Shown here one piece after another: positions 1-7,880 of a stretch of DNA of 64,000 nucleotides; the stretch's first letter is position 1; each line of letters starts with the position of its first letter. The DNA lies in the NCBI GenBank assembly GCA_025059545.1, contig JANXDJ010000001.1:1-64000 (forward strand), read 5' to 3'. The notes below the pieces were generated by a model, which saw nothing but the letters and a program-made list of their open reading frames with translations, made no database searches and was not told the origin of the DNA. A program made the translations under genes and the position numbers. The DNA is from Archaeoglobaceae archaeon. Its GTDB lineage: Archaea > Halobacteriota > Archaeoglobi > Archaeoglobales > Archaeoglobaceae.

Positions 1-1
1 T

Positions 2-178
2 TACAGCAAAGCGGATCTTCACAGCTTAAGAGATAGAATGGTTTTCTCCGCAAAAAATGGAGAGGGGGTAAAAGAAATAATGGAAGAGATCTCAAAAATT
101 GCTATAAAAACTTATTCGCAAACATCAACCTTTATCGCTGTTTCTGGGCAAACTTCTACGCACGAACAGCACTCTTGA
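2..178 (+). CDS. C-terminal fragment of a probable P-loop GTPase
   Basis: The window opens inside a reading frame that runs from base 2 to a TGA at 176-178. It encodes SKAD, then about ten residues later VFSAKNGEGVKEI. These fit the G4 (N/T-K-x-D) and G5 (SAK) motifs of translation-factor-class GTPases, followed by the usual final helix. The last 20 or so codons lie antisense to the ferredoxin gene and look less protein-like. The G1-G3 motifs would lie outside the window, so the family cannot be named. This is inferred from two short motifs only. Confidence 0.5.
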   Translation, partial: YSKADLHSLRDRMVFSAKNGEGVKEIMEEISKIAIKTYSQTSTFIAVSGQTSTHEQHS

Positions 179-303
179 CAGTCGTCTGGGCGAACTGGAA
201 CGCTTTTGCCTTCATCGTTGAACTCAAAAACACTTGCAGGGCAGACGGAGATGCATTCTCCGCATCCAGTGCATTTGTCCATATCAACTATGATTTTTAC
301 CAT
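112..303 (-). CDS. Small 2[4Fe-4S] ferredoxin
   Basis: This 63-residue ferredoxin contains two Cx2Cx2Cx3CP cluster motifs, CTGCGECISVCP near residues 11-22 and CQECCSCVEVCP near residues 42-53, with one extra Cys in the second. It should be a soluble low-potential electron carrier. An in-frame start 33 nt upstream exists, but the ATG at 303 is preferred because GGAGGTG sits six bases before it. The gene is convergent with the GTPase tail and lies just downstream of the TIP49-like gene. No redox partner is adjacent, so its electron donor and acceptor are unknown. Confidence 0.9.
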   Translation of the reverse strand: MVKIIVDMDKCTGCGECISVCPASVFEFNDEGKSVPVRPDDCQECCSCVEVCPETAIKVDVCE

Positions 304-367
304 TCGCTCACCTCCAAATGCTGAAAGAAGATCCAATATTTATTTTTTTTGCTTTTTCTACAATTCC

Positions 368-1705
368 CTACATTCCGAGCATTTTTTCTTCCCATTTCTT
401 CAAGTAAACCGAGCTTTGGCTAACATCGCTGAAAATGCCCTCTGCTCTCTCCACATCCTTCAATTCAATCTTTCCAGAATTTCTCAGTTTTGCGAACTCG
501 TTCGCTGGAGCCAATAATTGCACCGCATATCTAAGGCTCATTTTCTCACCAATGTCGGTTAACCTTTCTATCGCCTTCTCATCCAGCGTTACCCCCATTT
601 CAACAGCTCTTATGTCTATGATCGTTCTGATCTCATCTCTCGAGTAAGGTTCGGTTGTTATTATGAGCAGTCTGTCCAGCAGATCCAAAGGTATGCCATG
701 TGGAGCGACTATGTCCGTGCCTCTTATTCTCGAAAATCCTCTGTTTGATGCGAGGATTATGATCGGCGACATCTCAGATTCCATTGCTCGATTCATGAAA
801 GCGAATAGCTCTATGTCCATCAAATGCGTTTCGTCGATAAACATAACTCCCGGCAAAAGCTCCGCTCTGCCTTCTTCAATTAGCCTTCGAACTTGTTCAT
901 CTACTTCCTGACGGACCTCGTTATCTATCTCCCTGCTTCCACCACCAAATAAGCTGAAAATACTTCCACGTCTTGCATTCGCTTCGTCAAAATCGTGCAA
1001 AGTTACAACGTAAGTGAATTCTCTCTCCTTCTCAACCTTGCCAATAGGCACAGGAACGAGATCTTCATCGCCGATGTCGTATTTTTTCTTCGCCTTTTCG
1101 CTTCTTCCAAGCTTGCTTACCCTTCCAGTTTCTTTATCAACCATTATAACATCTCCAACTCCGATTCCCTGCGACAAAAACTGAAGTGCAATTCTACTGC
1201 CGACGCTGAAGCTTCTTTTCTCATCACTCGTTGCAAGTGTCAGATTTGCCGACTCTGGAATCTTCTGTGTCGGATTGTAGGGATTTGGAACCATGTTGTA
1301 GTCCAAGCCAACTACTTCACCCTCAAGAACAATTCTGCGCTCTCTTATTCGCACTCCAATCGCTTTTCTCATGCTCTGGATCAAGGCTTCGGTTTTCTTC
1401 ATCTCCGCACTGTAAAACTCGCTTGCAGAAACATGGACAAATGGAATGTCTCTGCCCAGTTCTTTGCTTATAGCAACCGCTATCGCAGTCTTTCCAGTGC
1501 CCGGTGGACCTGCAAGCAATATCCCTCTGCCCGCCATTTTTCCGGATTTTATAAGTCTAACAATTACTCCTGCAGCTTCTCTCGCCTTCTTTTGCCCAAC
1601 AAGTCCATCAGCAACATCTTTTGCTCTTAAATTCTCATCAAGTCCGAGCCCTCGGATATGAGAGTGTGCGCTGATCCTCTCGAATCTTCCGAGCTCCCGG
1701 ATCAT
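368..1705 (-). CDS. TIP49/RuvBL-family AAA+ ATPase
   Basis: This 445-residue protein matches the eukaryotic Pontin/Reptin (TIP49, RuvB-like) family in length and domain order. The N-terminal AAA+ half carries Walker A GPPGTGKT at 66-73. The family-specific OB-fold insertion occupies roughly 120-240. Walker B is FIDETH at 289-294, and the sensor and lid region follow. In eukaryotes these ATPases work in chromatin remodelling and snoRNP assembly; archaeal homologues are annotated as TBP-interacting proteins but are little studied. The start is the ATG at 1705. No obvious functional partner is beside it apart from the small ferredoxin downstream. Confidence 0.9.
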   Translation of the reverse strand: MIRELGRFERISAHSHIRGLGLDENLRAKDVADGLVGQKKAREAAGVIVRLIKSGKMAGRGILLAGPPGTGKTAIAVAISKELGRDIPFVHVSASEFYSAEMKKTEALIQSMRKAIGVRIRERRIVLEGEVVGLDYNMVPNPYNPTQKIPESANLTLATSDEKRSFSVGSRIALQFLSQGIGVGDVIMVDKETGRVSKLGRSEKAKKKYDIGDEDLVPVPIGKVEKEREFTYVVTLHDFDEANARRGSIFSLFGGGSREIDNEVRQEVDEQVRRLIEEGRAELLPGVMFIDETHLMDIELFAFMNRAMESEMSPIIILASNRGFSRIRGTDIVAPHGIPLDLLDRLLIITTEPYSRDEIRTIIDIRAVEMGVTLDEKAIERLTDIGEKMSLRYAVQLLAPANEFAKLRNSGKIELKDVERAEGIFSDVSQSSVYLKKWEEKMLGM

Positions 1706-1772
1706 AAAATCGATGGAAATAAACTGCTATATTAATTTAACTTTTTAGATGAACAAAAAATTTATCAAAATT

Positions 1773-3215
1773 TCAGTCTTCTGGAATCTGTTCGCTAATT
1801 CCAACCAAATATTTTGCAATGTCTTTCCTCTTCTCGAAATTGTATGTTCTCCAAATAAGTATGTCTTCCATAACTGGTGATCCGCCTCCATGCACACCAG
1901 CAACCGCTTGCACACCACCAATAGAGGAGCAAAGAATGTTTGAAATTCCGAAAAGACATCTGTAAACGTGCTCCGCAGGAATGTCACTTCTTCTTTTTAT
2001 GTATTTTTCAATCAGCGGTCTAAGCTCTGGATTCAGATAATCCTCAACAAAAGGCAAACAAGCTGGAAGACCTCCAGAAAGTTCAGCAAGAATCTCAAGT
2101 TCTTTGTAAAAGTTCAAGCCCGCGTATCTTCTGCCAACGTTTGCATAAACTTCGTGAGGCAAAAAGGTTCCAGCCGGTGTTTTTCTGCCAAAGATCGCTG
2201 AAGTAACACCTGCTGAATAAACTAGCTCCGCAGTTGCTGCAAGTTCAACGAGTTTTTCTCTAATGTTTGGCTTATCGTAAACTCCATTATATTCCGCAAT
2301 CAAAGCTCCAAAACCCATAATTATGTCTGTTGTTGCAGGCTTACAGCCAGTATAGCTGTGTCGGTGGAAAAGAGAGAAAAGAAATGCTCCAAGTGTGGCA
2401 TATTTCTCTTCTCCGCATAAGAAAACTCTTTCCCATGGAACAAAAACGTCTTCAAAGATGATCATGTTCTCATCGTCTCCTATTTCACCTACTGAGGACT
2501 TAAAACCACTCGGTGCTCTGATCTTGCTCGTCCTTGACACGATCTTCACACCTTCTGTATCAGCGGGAATTGCAAAGGCTACGCTGTAATCCTTGTCATT
2601 TTCTGTCATAGCTCTCGTTGGAACCACTATGATCTCATCCGCAACCGCAGCCATTGTTATGCAGTTCTTCGCACCCCTCACAATTATTCCATCACTCCTC
2701 TTCTCAACCACACGCACATACATGTCTGGATCGTCTTGTTCGTGTGGTCTTTTGCTTCTGTCTCCCTTAACATCTGTTTGAGCGCATGCAGCGACGAGAT
2801 CTCTGTTCTGGAATTCTTTTAAATATTCAACGAATCTCTTGTTGTAATCTGTTCCATGCTCCATATCGCAAAAATAAGTAGTAGCAGACAGTCCATTTAT
2901 CGCATCACAGCCCATGCAACGCTGAATGCATCCGCCTACTAAGCGACATAACTTTCTTGTCATTTCTTGCTTCTTCATCAGATCTTCAGCGGATTGATTT
3001 ATGTGCGTGAATCGATTTATCTTCTTTCCAGTTAGATGAGAAGTCGTTACAAGCAGATCTCTAAAGTATTCGTGCTCCACGAGATCAAAAGTTTTTGAGA
3101 TCACACTTATCCCACCAGAAACCTCGTCTGAATCTCTTCCAACTTTTTTACCCCTTACGTAGATATTTGGCTTCATCTTATACAAATCTCGCCTATAATC
3201 CTCAGACGATCTCAT
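1773..3215 (-). CDS. 4-hydroxybutyryl-CoA dehydratase family protein (AbfD-like)
   Basis: The 480-residue product belongs to the flavin- and Fe-S-dependent AbfD/HpaB family. AbfD of Clostridium aminobutyricum binds its [4Fe-4S] cluster with Cys99, Cys103, His292 and Cys299. Here Cys96-x3-Cys100 and His284-x6-Cys291 keep exactly those spacings, which separates it from HpaB flavin hydroxylases that lack the cluster. The predicted reaction is 4-hydroxybutyryl-CoA to crotonyl-CoA, with possible vinylacetyl-CoA isomerisation. The ATG at 3215 is preferred over a TTG at 3230 because GGGAGGTG lies five bases upstream. It follows a zinc alcohol dehydrogenase by 19 bases and is probably co-transcribed with it. 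The true substrate is inferred. Confidence 0.82.
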   Translation of the reverse strand: MRSSEDYRRDLYKMKPNIYVRGKKVGRDSDEVSGGISVISKTFDLVEHEYFRDLLVTTSHLTGKKINRFTHINQSAEDLMKKQEMTRKLCRLVGGCIQRCMGCDAINGLSATTYFCDMEHGTDYNKRFVEYLKEFQNRDLVAACAQTDVKGDRSKRPHEQDDPDMYVRVVEKRSDGIIVRGAKNCITMAAVADEIIVVPTRAMTENDKDYSVAFAIPADTEGVKIVSRTSKIRAPSGFKSSVGEIGDDENMIIFEDVFVPWERVFLCGEEKYATLGAFLFSLFHRHSYTGCKPATTDIIMGFGALIAEYNGVYDKPNIREKLVELAATAELVYSAGVTSAIFGRKTPAGTFLPHEVYANVGRRYAGLNFYKELEILAELSGGLPACLPFVEDYLNPELRPLIEKYIKRRSDIPAEHVYRCLFGISNILCSSIGGVQAVAGVHGGGSPVMEDILIWRTYNFEKRKDIAKYLVGISEQIPED

Positions 3216-3234
3216 CAAAACACCTCCCAATCAA

Positions 3235-4251
3235 CTAATCTGGGCACAAAACCACTCTACTTTCCAATTCTCCTCTTTCCATCCTCTCAAATGTTCTTAG
3301 CAGATCATCAAATCCTATTTTTTCAGATTTTATTTGAATTCTTCCCCTCTCCGCAAGTTCTACGACTTCTCTGAGCTCCAATATGCTACCCCAGTAAACT
3401 GTCGTGTAGCTTACTTCAGAGGGCAAAATCGGATTCCAAGTCATCGAAACTTGTCCCCCACCTATACCCACAAGAACAAGTCTCCCACGCTTACCCAAGA
3501 AGTTAACTGCGGTTCTAAGAGTCTCATCTGTCCCTACAAAATCTATTACCGCACCAGCATTTTTTCCATTAGTAAATTCGCTGACCAAATTGAAAAATTC
3601 GCCCTCTCTTAAATTCAAAGCCAAATCTGCACCCAATTTCTTCGCAATCTCAATCTTTTTGCTTGAGATGTCCAAAGCAACAACTTTATACCCTCTAAGC
3701 TTTGCAAATTGAACTCCAAATTGACCCAAGCCACCTACTCCGATAATTACAATTGTCTCTGAAACTGGTAAACCCTCACAAGCTTTCCTTACCGCTCTAT
3801 AGGCTGTTAATCCCGCATCAGTTAGAGGGGCGGACTTCGCTGGATCGAGATCTCTCAAAGGAACCAGATAGCGCTTCGAAGGAACTCTAAGGTATTCTGC
3901 ATAACCTCCATCCACACCAACTCCAAGCCAGTTCAGCACGTTGCAAAGCTGTTCTTCACTAGAAATGCATAGATCGCAATTTCCGCATCCCCATCCACCA
4001 TAAACAAGAACTTTATCCCCCTCATTAACACCCTCTACACACTTCCCAACCTTCTCAACATATCCACCAACTTCATGACCAAGCGTTATCGGTGTTCTCG
4101 GAAGTGGTAACTCTCCACGAATTATGTGCAAATCCGAATGACATACTCCACAACCAGCAACCTTAACGAGAATATCGTTTTCACCAACTTTGGGAATTGG
4201 TATTTCTTCTATTCTGAAATCGTTTGGAGCATAAAATCTTGCGGACTTCAA
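3235..4251 (-). CDS. Zinc-dependent medium-chain alcohol dehydrogenase
   Basis: This is a 338-residue medium-chain dehydrogenase/reductase. Catalytic zinc ligands are visible as Cys37 (GVCHSD) and His59-Glu60 (GHE). The structural zinc lobe has Cys89, Cys92, Cys95 and Cys103. A Rossmann motif GVGGLGQFG lies near 172-180. It should oxidise an alcohol or reduce an aldehyde with NAD(P). The start is TTG at 4251 with GGTGAG just upstream, and an AT-rich TATA-like stretch lies near 4278-4290. Being directly upstream of the AbfD-like gene, it could be a 4-hydroxybutyrate dehydrogenase, but this rests on context only. Confidence 0.88.
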   Translation of the reverse strand: MKSARFYAPNDFRIEEIPIPKVGENDILVKVAGCGVCHSDLHIIRGELPLPRTPITLGHEVGGYVEKVGKCVEGVNEGDKVLVYGGWGCGNCDLCISSEEQLCNVLNWLGVGVDGGYAEYLRVPSKRYLVPLRDLDPAKSAPLTDAGLTAYRAVRKACEGLPVSETIVIIGVGGLGQFGVQFAKLRGYKVVALDISSKKIEIAKKLGADLALNLREGEFFNLVSEFTNGKNAGAVIDFVGTDETLRTAVNFLGKRGRLVLVGIGGGQVSMTWNPILPSEVSYTTVYWGSILELREVVELAERGRIQIKSEKIGFDDLLRTFERMERGELESRVVLCPD

Positions 4252-4351
4252 ATTCTCACCAAAGCTTGAAGCATTTTAAAATATTTAAATTTAATCGAAA
4301 GCAATAAGTCCAAGTGATTAATTATGCTCACAAGTAGGAGTAAATATAAAA

Positions 4352-4549
4352 TCACTCTTTCAGCTTCTTCTTCTTTATAACTTCCTCGAGTTTTTTCTCA
4401 AATGGCTCCTCATGAGTGTAAGGGCAAGCTAAATAGTGCTCAACAGCCTTCGCTATTGCATCTTTCGTCGCATTTTCACCAGTTTTCTTTTTCAACTCCT
4501 CAAGAAGACTTTCCGGCAATACTGTTTGGGCATGAACTATTTTTGTCAT
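4352..4549 (-). CDS. Small conserved protein, DUF5371-like
   Basis: A 65-residue protein beginning MTKIVHAQTVLPE, followed by a helical stretch (LLEELKKKTGENATKDAIAKAVEHYL) and a lysine-rich tail. The pattern resembles the archaeal DUF5371 family and also the N-terminal strand-helix-helix layout of small ribbon-helix-helix proteins, so DNA binding is possible but unproven. The ATG at 4549 is chosen over GTG codons at 4558 and 4555 because AGGTGGTG precedes it. It is transcribed away from the winged-helix regulator at 4703 across a 153-base AT-rich region. Confidence 0.65.
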   Translation of the reverse strand: MTKIVHAQTVLPESLLEELKKKTGENATKDAIAKAVEHYLACPYTHEEPFEKKLEEVIKKKKLKE

Positions 4550-4702
4550 TCTCACCACCTATAATAATAATTAACACCACCATTATTTAAGCTTTTCTCA
4601 TTATTATCATTGCATCGAACTAAAAATATCATACCCACTCGTGAACTTGCCCATTAGAATATATATGTTTCGGACGAAGAAAGATTTATAATAGAGCTCA
4701 CA

Positions 4703-5476
4703 ATGAGCAAAAATATGATCTTGATAAACAAGAAAGACGTTACCCGCCTTTTAATTCTCTCGGAACTCTTACTGAATCCAGAGTGCAATCAGAGAGATAT
4801 AGCAAAAAAGCTCGAATTGACTCCACAGGCAATTTCAGAACACTTCAAAGAACTGACTGCTGAGAACTTCATCAAAGTTGTCCATAGAGGCTACTATGAG
4901 CTGACTGAGAGAGGAGAAGAATGGCTATCAAAAAATCTTCTCGATCTGCATGTTTTCAGTGAGGAGCTACTAAAGAAGGTTTACTCGAAGAGCATAGTTA
5001 CGATAGCTATTGGAAGTGTAAAAGAAGGTGAAAAAGTAAAGTATTGGTTTGAAGATGGGTTTATTTTTGCAAAAAGAGAATCAGAGGGAAACGGAGTTGC
5101 ACTAACGTCTGCTGAAGATGGAGAAGACTTGCTTATCAAACCAACCGGCATATTCGAGCCTCCACAGAAGGGGGAGATCGTAATAGTGAAGATTCCAAGC
5201 GTTGGAGAAGGTGGGAGCAGAAAATTAGATCTTAAAAGCTTTGGAGATCTTGTTAGAACCAAGAGAAAAAGCATTCTCGTTGCGATGGGAATAGAGGCGC
5301 TCATCGCCTGCAGAAAAATAAAAGTGGAACCAATATTCTTTGGAGCAAAAGAAGTATGCATCGAAGCTTCCCATCATGGCTGTGGAGTTATCGTTGCTTG
5401 CGTTGAAGATAGGATCAACGATCTGCTTAGGAGTTTAATAGAAGAAGGATTGAAATTTGAAATCAAGGAGTTTTGA
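4703..5476 (+). CDS. Winged-helix transcriptional regulator with C-terminal domain of unknown function
   Basis: The 257-residue product starts with a winged helix-turn-helix at about residues 10-80: NQRDIAKKLELTPQAISEHF is the recognition region, followed by a wing and TERGEEWL. The rest (about 95-257) has no catalytic motif I recognise. Its last third contains three Cys residues in a VCIEASHHGCGVIVACVED stretch, which could bind a ligand or metal. Archaeal proteins of this layout are annotated as MarR-like or DUF-containing regulators. A TATA-like sequence lies at 4656-4665. Its 3' end overlaps that of the membrane-bound regulator on the other strand by 14 bases. Confidence 0.75.
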   Translation: MSKNMILINKKDVTRLLILSELLLNPECNQRDIAKKLELTPQAISEHFKELTAENFIKVVHRGYYELTERGEEWLSKNLLDLHVFSEELLKKVYSKSIVTIAIGSVKEGEKVKYWFEDGFIFAKRESEGNGVALTSAEDGEDLLIKPTGIFEPPQKGEIVIVKIPSVGEGGSRKLDLKSFGDLVRTKRKSILVAMGIEALIACRKIKVEPIFFGAKEVCIEASHHGCGVIVACVEDRINDLLRSLIEEGLKFEIKEF

Positions 5477-6110
5477 GGAATATAATATTCCCTCTACCCT
5501 TTTTCATTTTTTCCACAAGTCCTCTTCTTTCAAGATCCGCAATTATAAGACTTATTTTAGCCTCGCTGTATCCAAGCCTCTTTCTCAATTCCTTTTGAGT
5601 TATCCTTCCACCCTCAGCCTTTATCAGCTCAATAACTGCCCTTAGATCGTCTGGAATTACCTCAATATCCTCTGAAAGTTTCTCTGATCCTTTTTTCGAA
5701 TACCTTCTCTTTAGAATGTAAATAAAAATTATTCCAGTCAGGCTAATAGCTATGGCTAACCAGCTATAATCCTCTTCAATGACTTCCTCCATTTCTGGAA
5801 TTTCTGGAAGCTCGTTGATTTCGATCTCTGGAAAAAGGATCAGATCGAATAAAACTTTGCCCTTCACAGTGACATTCTCAACAGCAACAAGAGGACCACT
5901 TCTTGCGATTATCGTGTAATTACCTGGCTCAACTTCGAACGTGTAACTCCCATCTTCTGCTACCGTTCTCTGCTCAAATCCATTTTTTATGCTCACTACA
6001 GCCTTTATAGGCTCAAGCGTATCCCATCTATAAACCTTGCCATAAATGGTGTCCGCAAAGGCATTTGATGACACTAAAATGAGTAAAATAAGAACTAAAA
6101 TCGCCCTCAA
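5463..6110 (-). CDS. Membrane-anchored winged-helix protein with extracytoplasmic Ig-like domain
   Basis: The 215-residue product has a signal peptide (1-19, ending NAFA), then a carboxypeptidase-regulatory-like or PEGA-like beta domain (20-90, with a TVAEDGSYTFEVEPGNYT core). An acidic linker and one membrane segment (about 116-134) follow. A cytoplasmic MarR-type winged helix occupies 150-215 (ITQKELRKRLGYSEAKISLI). This layout suggests a one-component membrane sensor that binds DNA directly. The start is a TTG in a TTGA overlap with nadE, preceded by GAGGG. It overlaps the 3' end of the regulator at 4703 antisense. The signal sensed is unknown. Confidence 0.75.
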   Translation of the reverse strand: MRAILVLILLILVSSNAFADTIYGKVYRWDTLEPIKAVVSIKNGFEQRTVAEDGSYTFEVEPGNYTIIARSGPLVAVENVTVKGKVLFDLILFPEIEINELPEIPEMEEVIEEDYSWLAIAISLTGIIFIYILKRRYSKKGSEKLSEDIEVIPDDLRAVIELIKAEGGRITQKELRKRLGYSEAKISLIIADLERRGLVEKMKKGRGNIIFLKTP

Positions 6111-6850
6111 ATCAGATCCCTCAACTTTGCCACTGGGGGCATTTCTCTCTTATGCTTCGAATTTTCCACCATCCTAATAACCTTTCTAAACTTCTCGTCA
6201 TCCTTTATTACTCCTTTCTCGATCTGCTTCAATGTTTCATCAAGCTCAGCGTAGCTCATTCCGATCTCTCCCTCATCAGTCTGACCAACCCACAGACCAG
6301 CGGTAGGCTTCTTTCTTATTATTTTCTCCGGAATTCCGAGAAATCTTGCAAACTCAAAGATCTCAGTCTTATAAAGATCTCCGATCGGCTGAATATCGAC
6401 TCCGCCATCGCCAAACTTTGTGAAATAACCTATTGAGATCTCGCTCTTATTGCCAGTACCAACAACGAGCCTGTTAAGACTATTTGCAAAGTAATAGTTT
6501 ATGAGCATCCTAATTCTAGGCTTAAGGTTTATTTCTCCACTTTCGTTGCCTTTTCCAAGCTTATCAATAAGCATTTTAACTATATCGCTAATTTCTATAA
6601 CTCTAAACTCAATTCCAAGCATTTTTGCAAGCTCTATGGCATCATCAACATCTTTTTCCGAAGTGATACCCTTTTCGGGCATGATCAGCGCAAGAACCTT
6701 CTCTTTTCCAAGAGCTTTAACAGATAGAAATGCTACAACCGCACTGTCAATACCACCACTGAGCCCAAGAACAACGCCCGTAGCATTTGCAGATCTTACT
6801 TGTTCTCTGATAAAATCGATGATCCTGTCTGCAACTATCTTCCACTTCAT
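6107..6850 (-). CDS. nadE: NH3-dependent NAD+ synthetase
   Basis: This 247-residue enzyme amidates nicotinate adenine dinucleotide to NAD+, the last step of NAD synthesis. The PP-loop ATP-binding motif SGGIDS is at 31-36, and the family stretches GTGNKSE and KFGDGG.DIQPI are present in order. There is no N-terminal nitrilase-like glutaminase domain, so ammonia is the expected nitrogen donor. It is the first gene of a two-gene unit with the membrane-anchored HTH protein. A nicotinate phosphoribosyltransferase is also encoded at 35440. Confidence 0.95.
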   Translation of the reverse strand: MKWKIVADRIIDFIREQVRSANATGVVLGLSGGIDSAVVAFLSVKALGKEKVLALIMPEKGITSEKDVDDAIELAKMLGIEFRVIEISDIVKMLIDKLGKGNESGEINLKPRIRMLINYYFANSLNRLVVGTGNKSEISIGYFTKFGDGGVDIQPIGDLYKTEIFEFARFLGIPEKIIRKKPTAGLWVGQTDEGEIGMSYAELDETLKQIEKGVIKDDEKFRKVIRMVENSKHKREMPPVAKLRDLI

Positions 6851-6960
6851 GATTTTTAATCTTGAGAGTGTGAAAATAAGCGTATCGGTATTATTAAAGT
6901 TAGCTTTATTTTAAATCAAAAAAATTGGAAAAGTTTTTAAGTTTATCGCCTACAAGAGAT

Positions 6961-7875
6961 ATGGCGAAAAATAATTTTGGCTTGCCCAAAACAATTTTAA
7001 TAATTCTGCTTTGTTTTTTAAGCACTTTCTGTATTCAAAATCTCTACGAAAATCCAGAGAAACAATTAGAAAAACTAACCGATGACATGGGGTATGAAAT
7101 AACTGCAGGAAGACCAAATAGAATCGTTTCATTATCTCCAAGTAATACCGAGATCCTCTTTGCAATTGGTGCGGGTGAGAAGGTGGTTGGAGTTACAGAT
7201 TACTGCAACTATCCCCCAGAGGTTCTAGAAAAGATCGAAAGAGGTGAAATTGAGAGAATTGGAGGATATTCAAACCCTAACATCGAGAGAATTTTGGCTT
7301 TAAAACCAGAACTTGTCGTTGCTTCTCATGGAAATGACCTTGGGCTGATAGAAAACCTGAGAAAATTTGTGAAGGTTATAGCTTTTGATCCAAAAAATAT
7401 AGAGGACATTAAGAGAGCAATCCTTGCAATTGGAAGATCTACAGGCTACTACGAGAATGCAAAAAAGCTCGTGATTGAAATGGAGAACAAGATTTCTGAA
7501 ATAGAAGCAAAGAAGAAGAGTGGGAAGAGTGTTGCGGTGATCATATGGAAGGATCCTCTTTGGGTTAGTGGCAGAGACACGTTCATCGATGAAGCGATCT
7601 CGATCGCAGGAGGGATTAATGCTTTCAACTTCTCTGGATGGAAGATCATCAACTACGAAACTCTCGTAATTGCAAATCCAGACGTTATAATCCTCAGCGG
7701 TGATATCGGAAGTGAGGAGAATTTATCCAAGTGGGTTATTGGTGAAGAAAGGCTAAAGGATGTTAAAGCGGTTAAAAATGGCAAGGTTTTTGTTATAGCT
7801 CCAGATCTAATTTCGAGACCAGGACCAAGGATCGTCGATGCTATTGAGCAAATCTACAATCTTATCAACGATTAA
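6961..7875 (+). CDS. Corrinoid/metal ABC transporter substrate-binding protein (BtuF-like)
   Basis: The product has an N-terminal hydrophobic segment (about residues 8-24) followed by a helical-backbone metal-receptor fold. The start of the fold reads [19 protein letters not shown], as in BtuF/FecB proteins that bind cobalamin, haem or iron chelates outside the membrane. A Cys follows the signal segment but the lipobox is poor. ATG 6961 is preferred over TTG 6925 because a TATA-like TTTTTAAG lies 26 bases upstream and no ribosome site is visible, which suggests a leaderless mRNA. No permease is adjacent; the damaged BtuC/BtuD pair at 42-44 kb is a candidate partner. Confidence 0.8.
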   Translation: MAKNNFGLPKTILIILLCFLSTFCIQNLYENPEKQLEKLTDDMGYEITAGRPNRIVSLSPSNTEILFAIGAGEKVVGVTDYCNYPPEVLEKIERGEIERIGGYSNPNIERILALKPELVVASHGNDLGLIENLRKFVKVIAFDPKNIEDIKRAILAIGRSTGYYENAKKLVIEMENKISEIEAKKKSGKSVAVIIWKDPLWVSGRDTFIDEAISIAGGINAFNFSGWKIINYETLVIANPDVIILSGDIGSEENLSKWVIGEERLKDVKAVKNGKVFVIAPDLISRPGPRIVDAIEQIYNLIND

Positions 7876-7880
7876 ATCCT

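Noticed and set aside
995..1630. A 211-codon open frame on the plus strand
   Set aside because: It is antisense to the well-conserved TIP49-like gene and encodes low-complexity, Ser/Phe-rich sequence without motifs.
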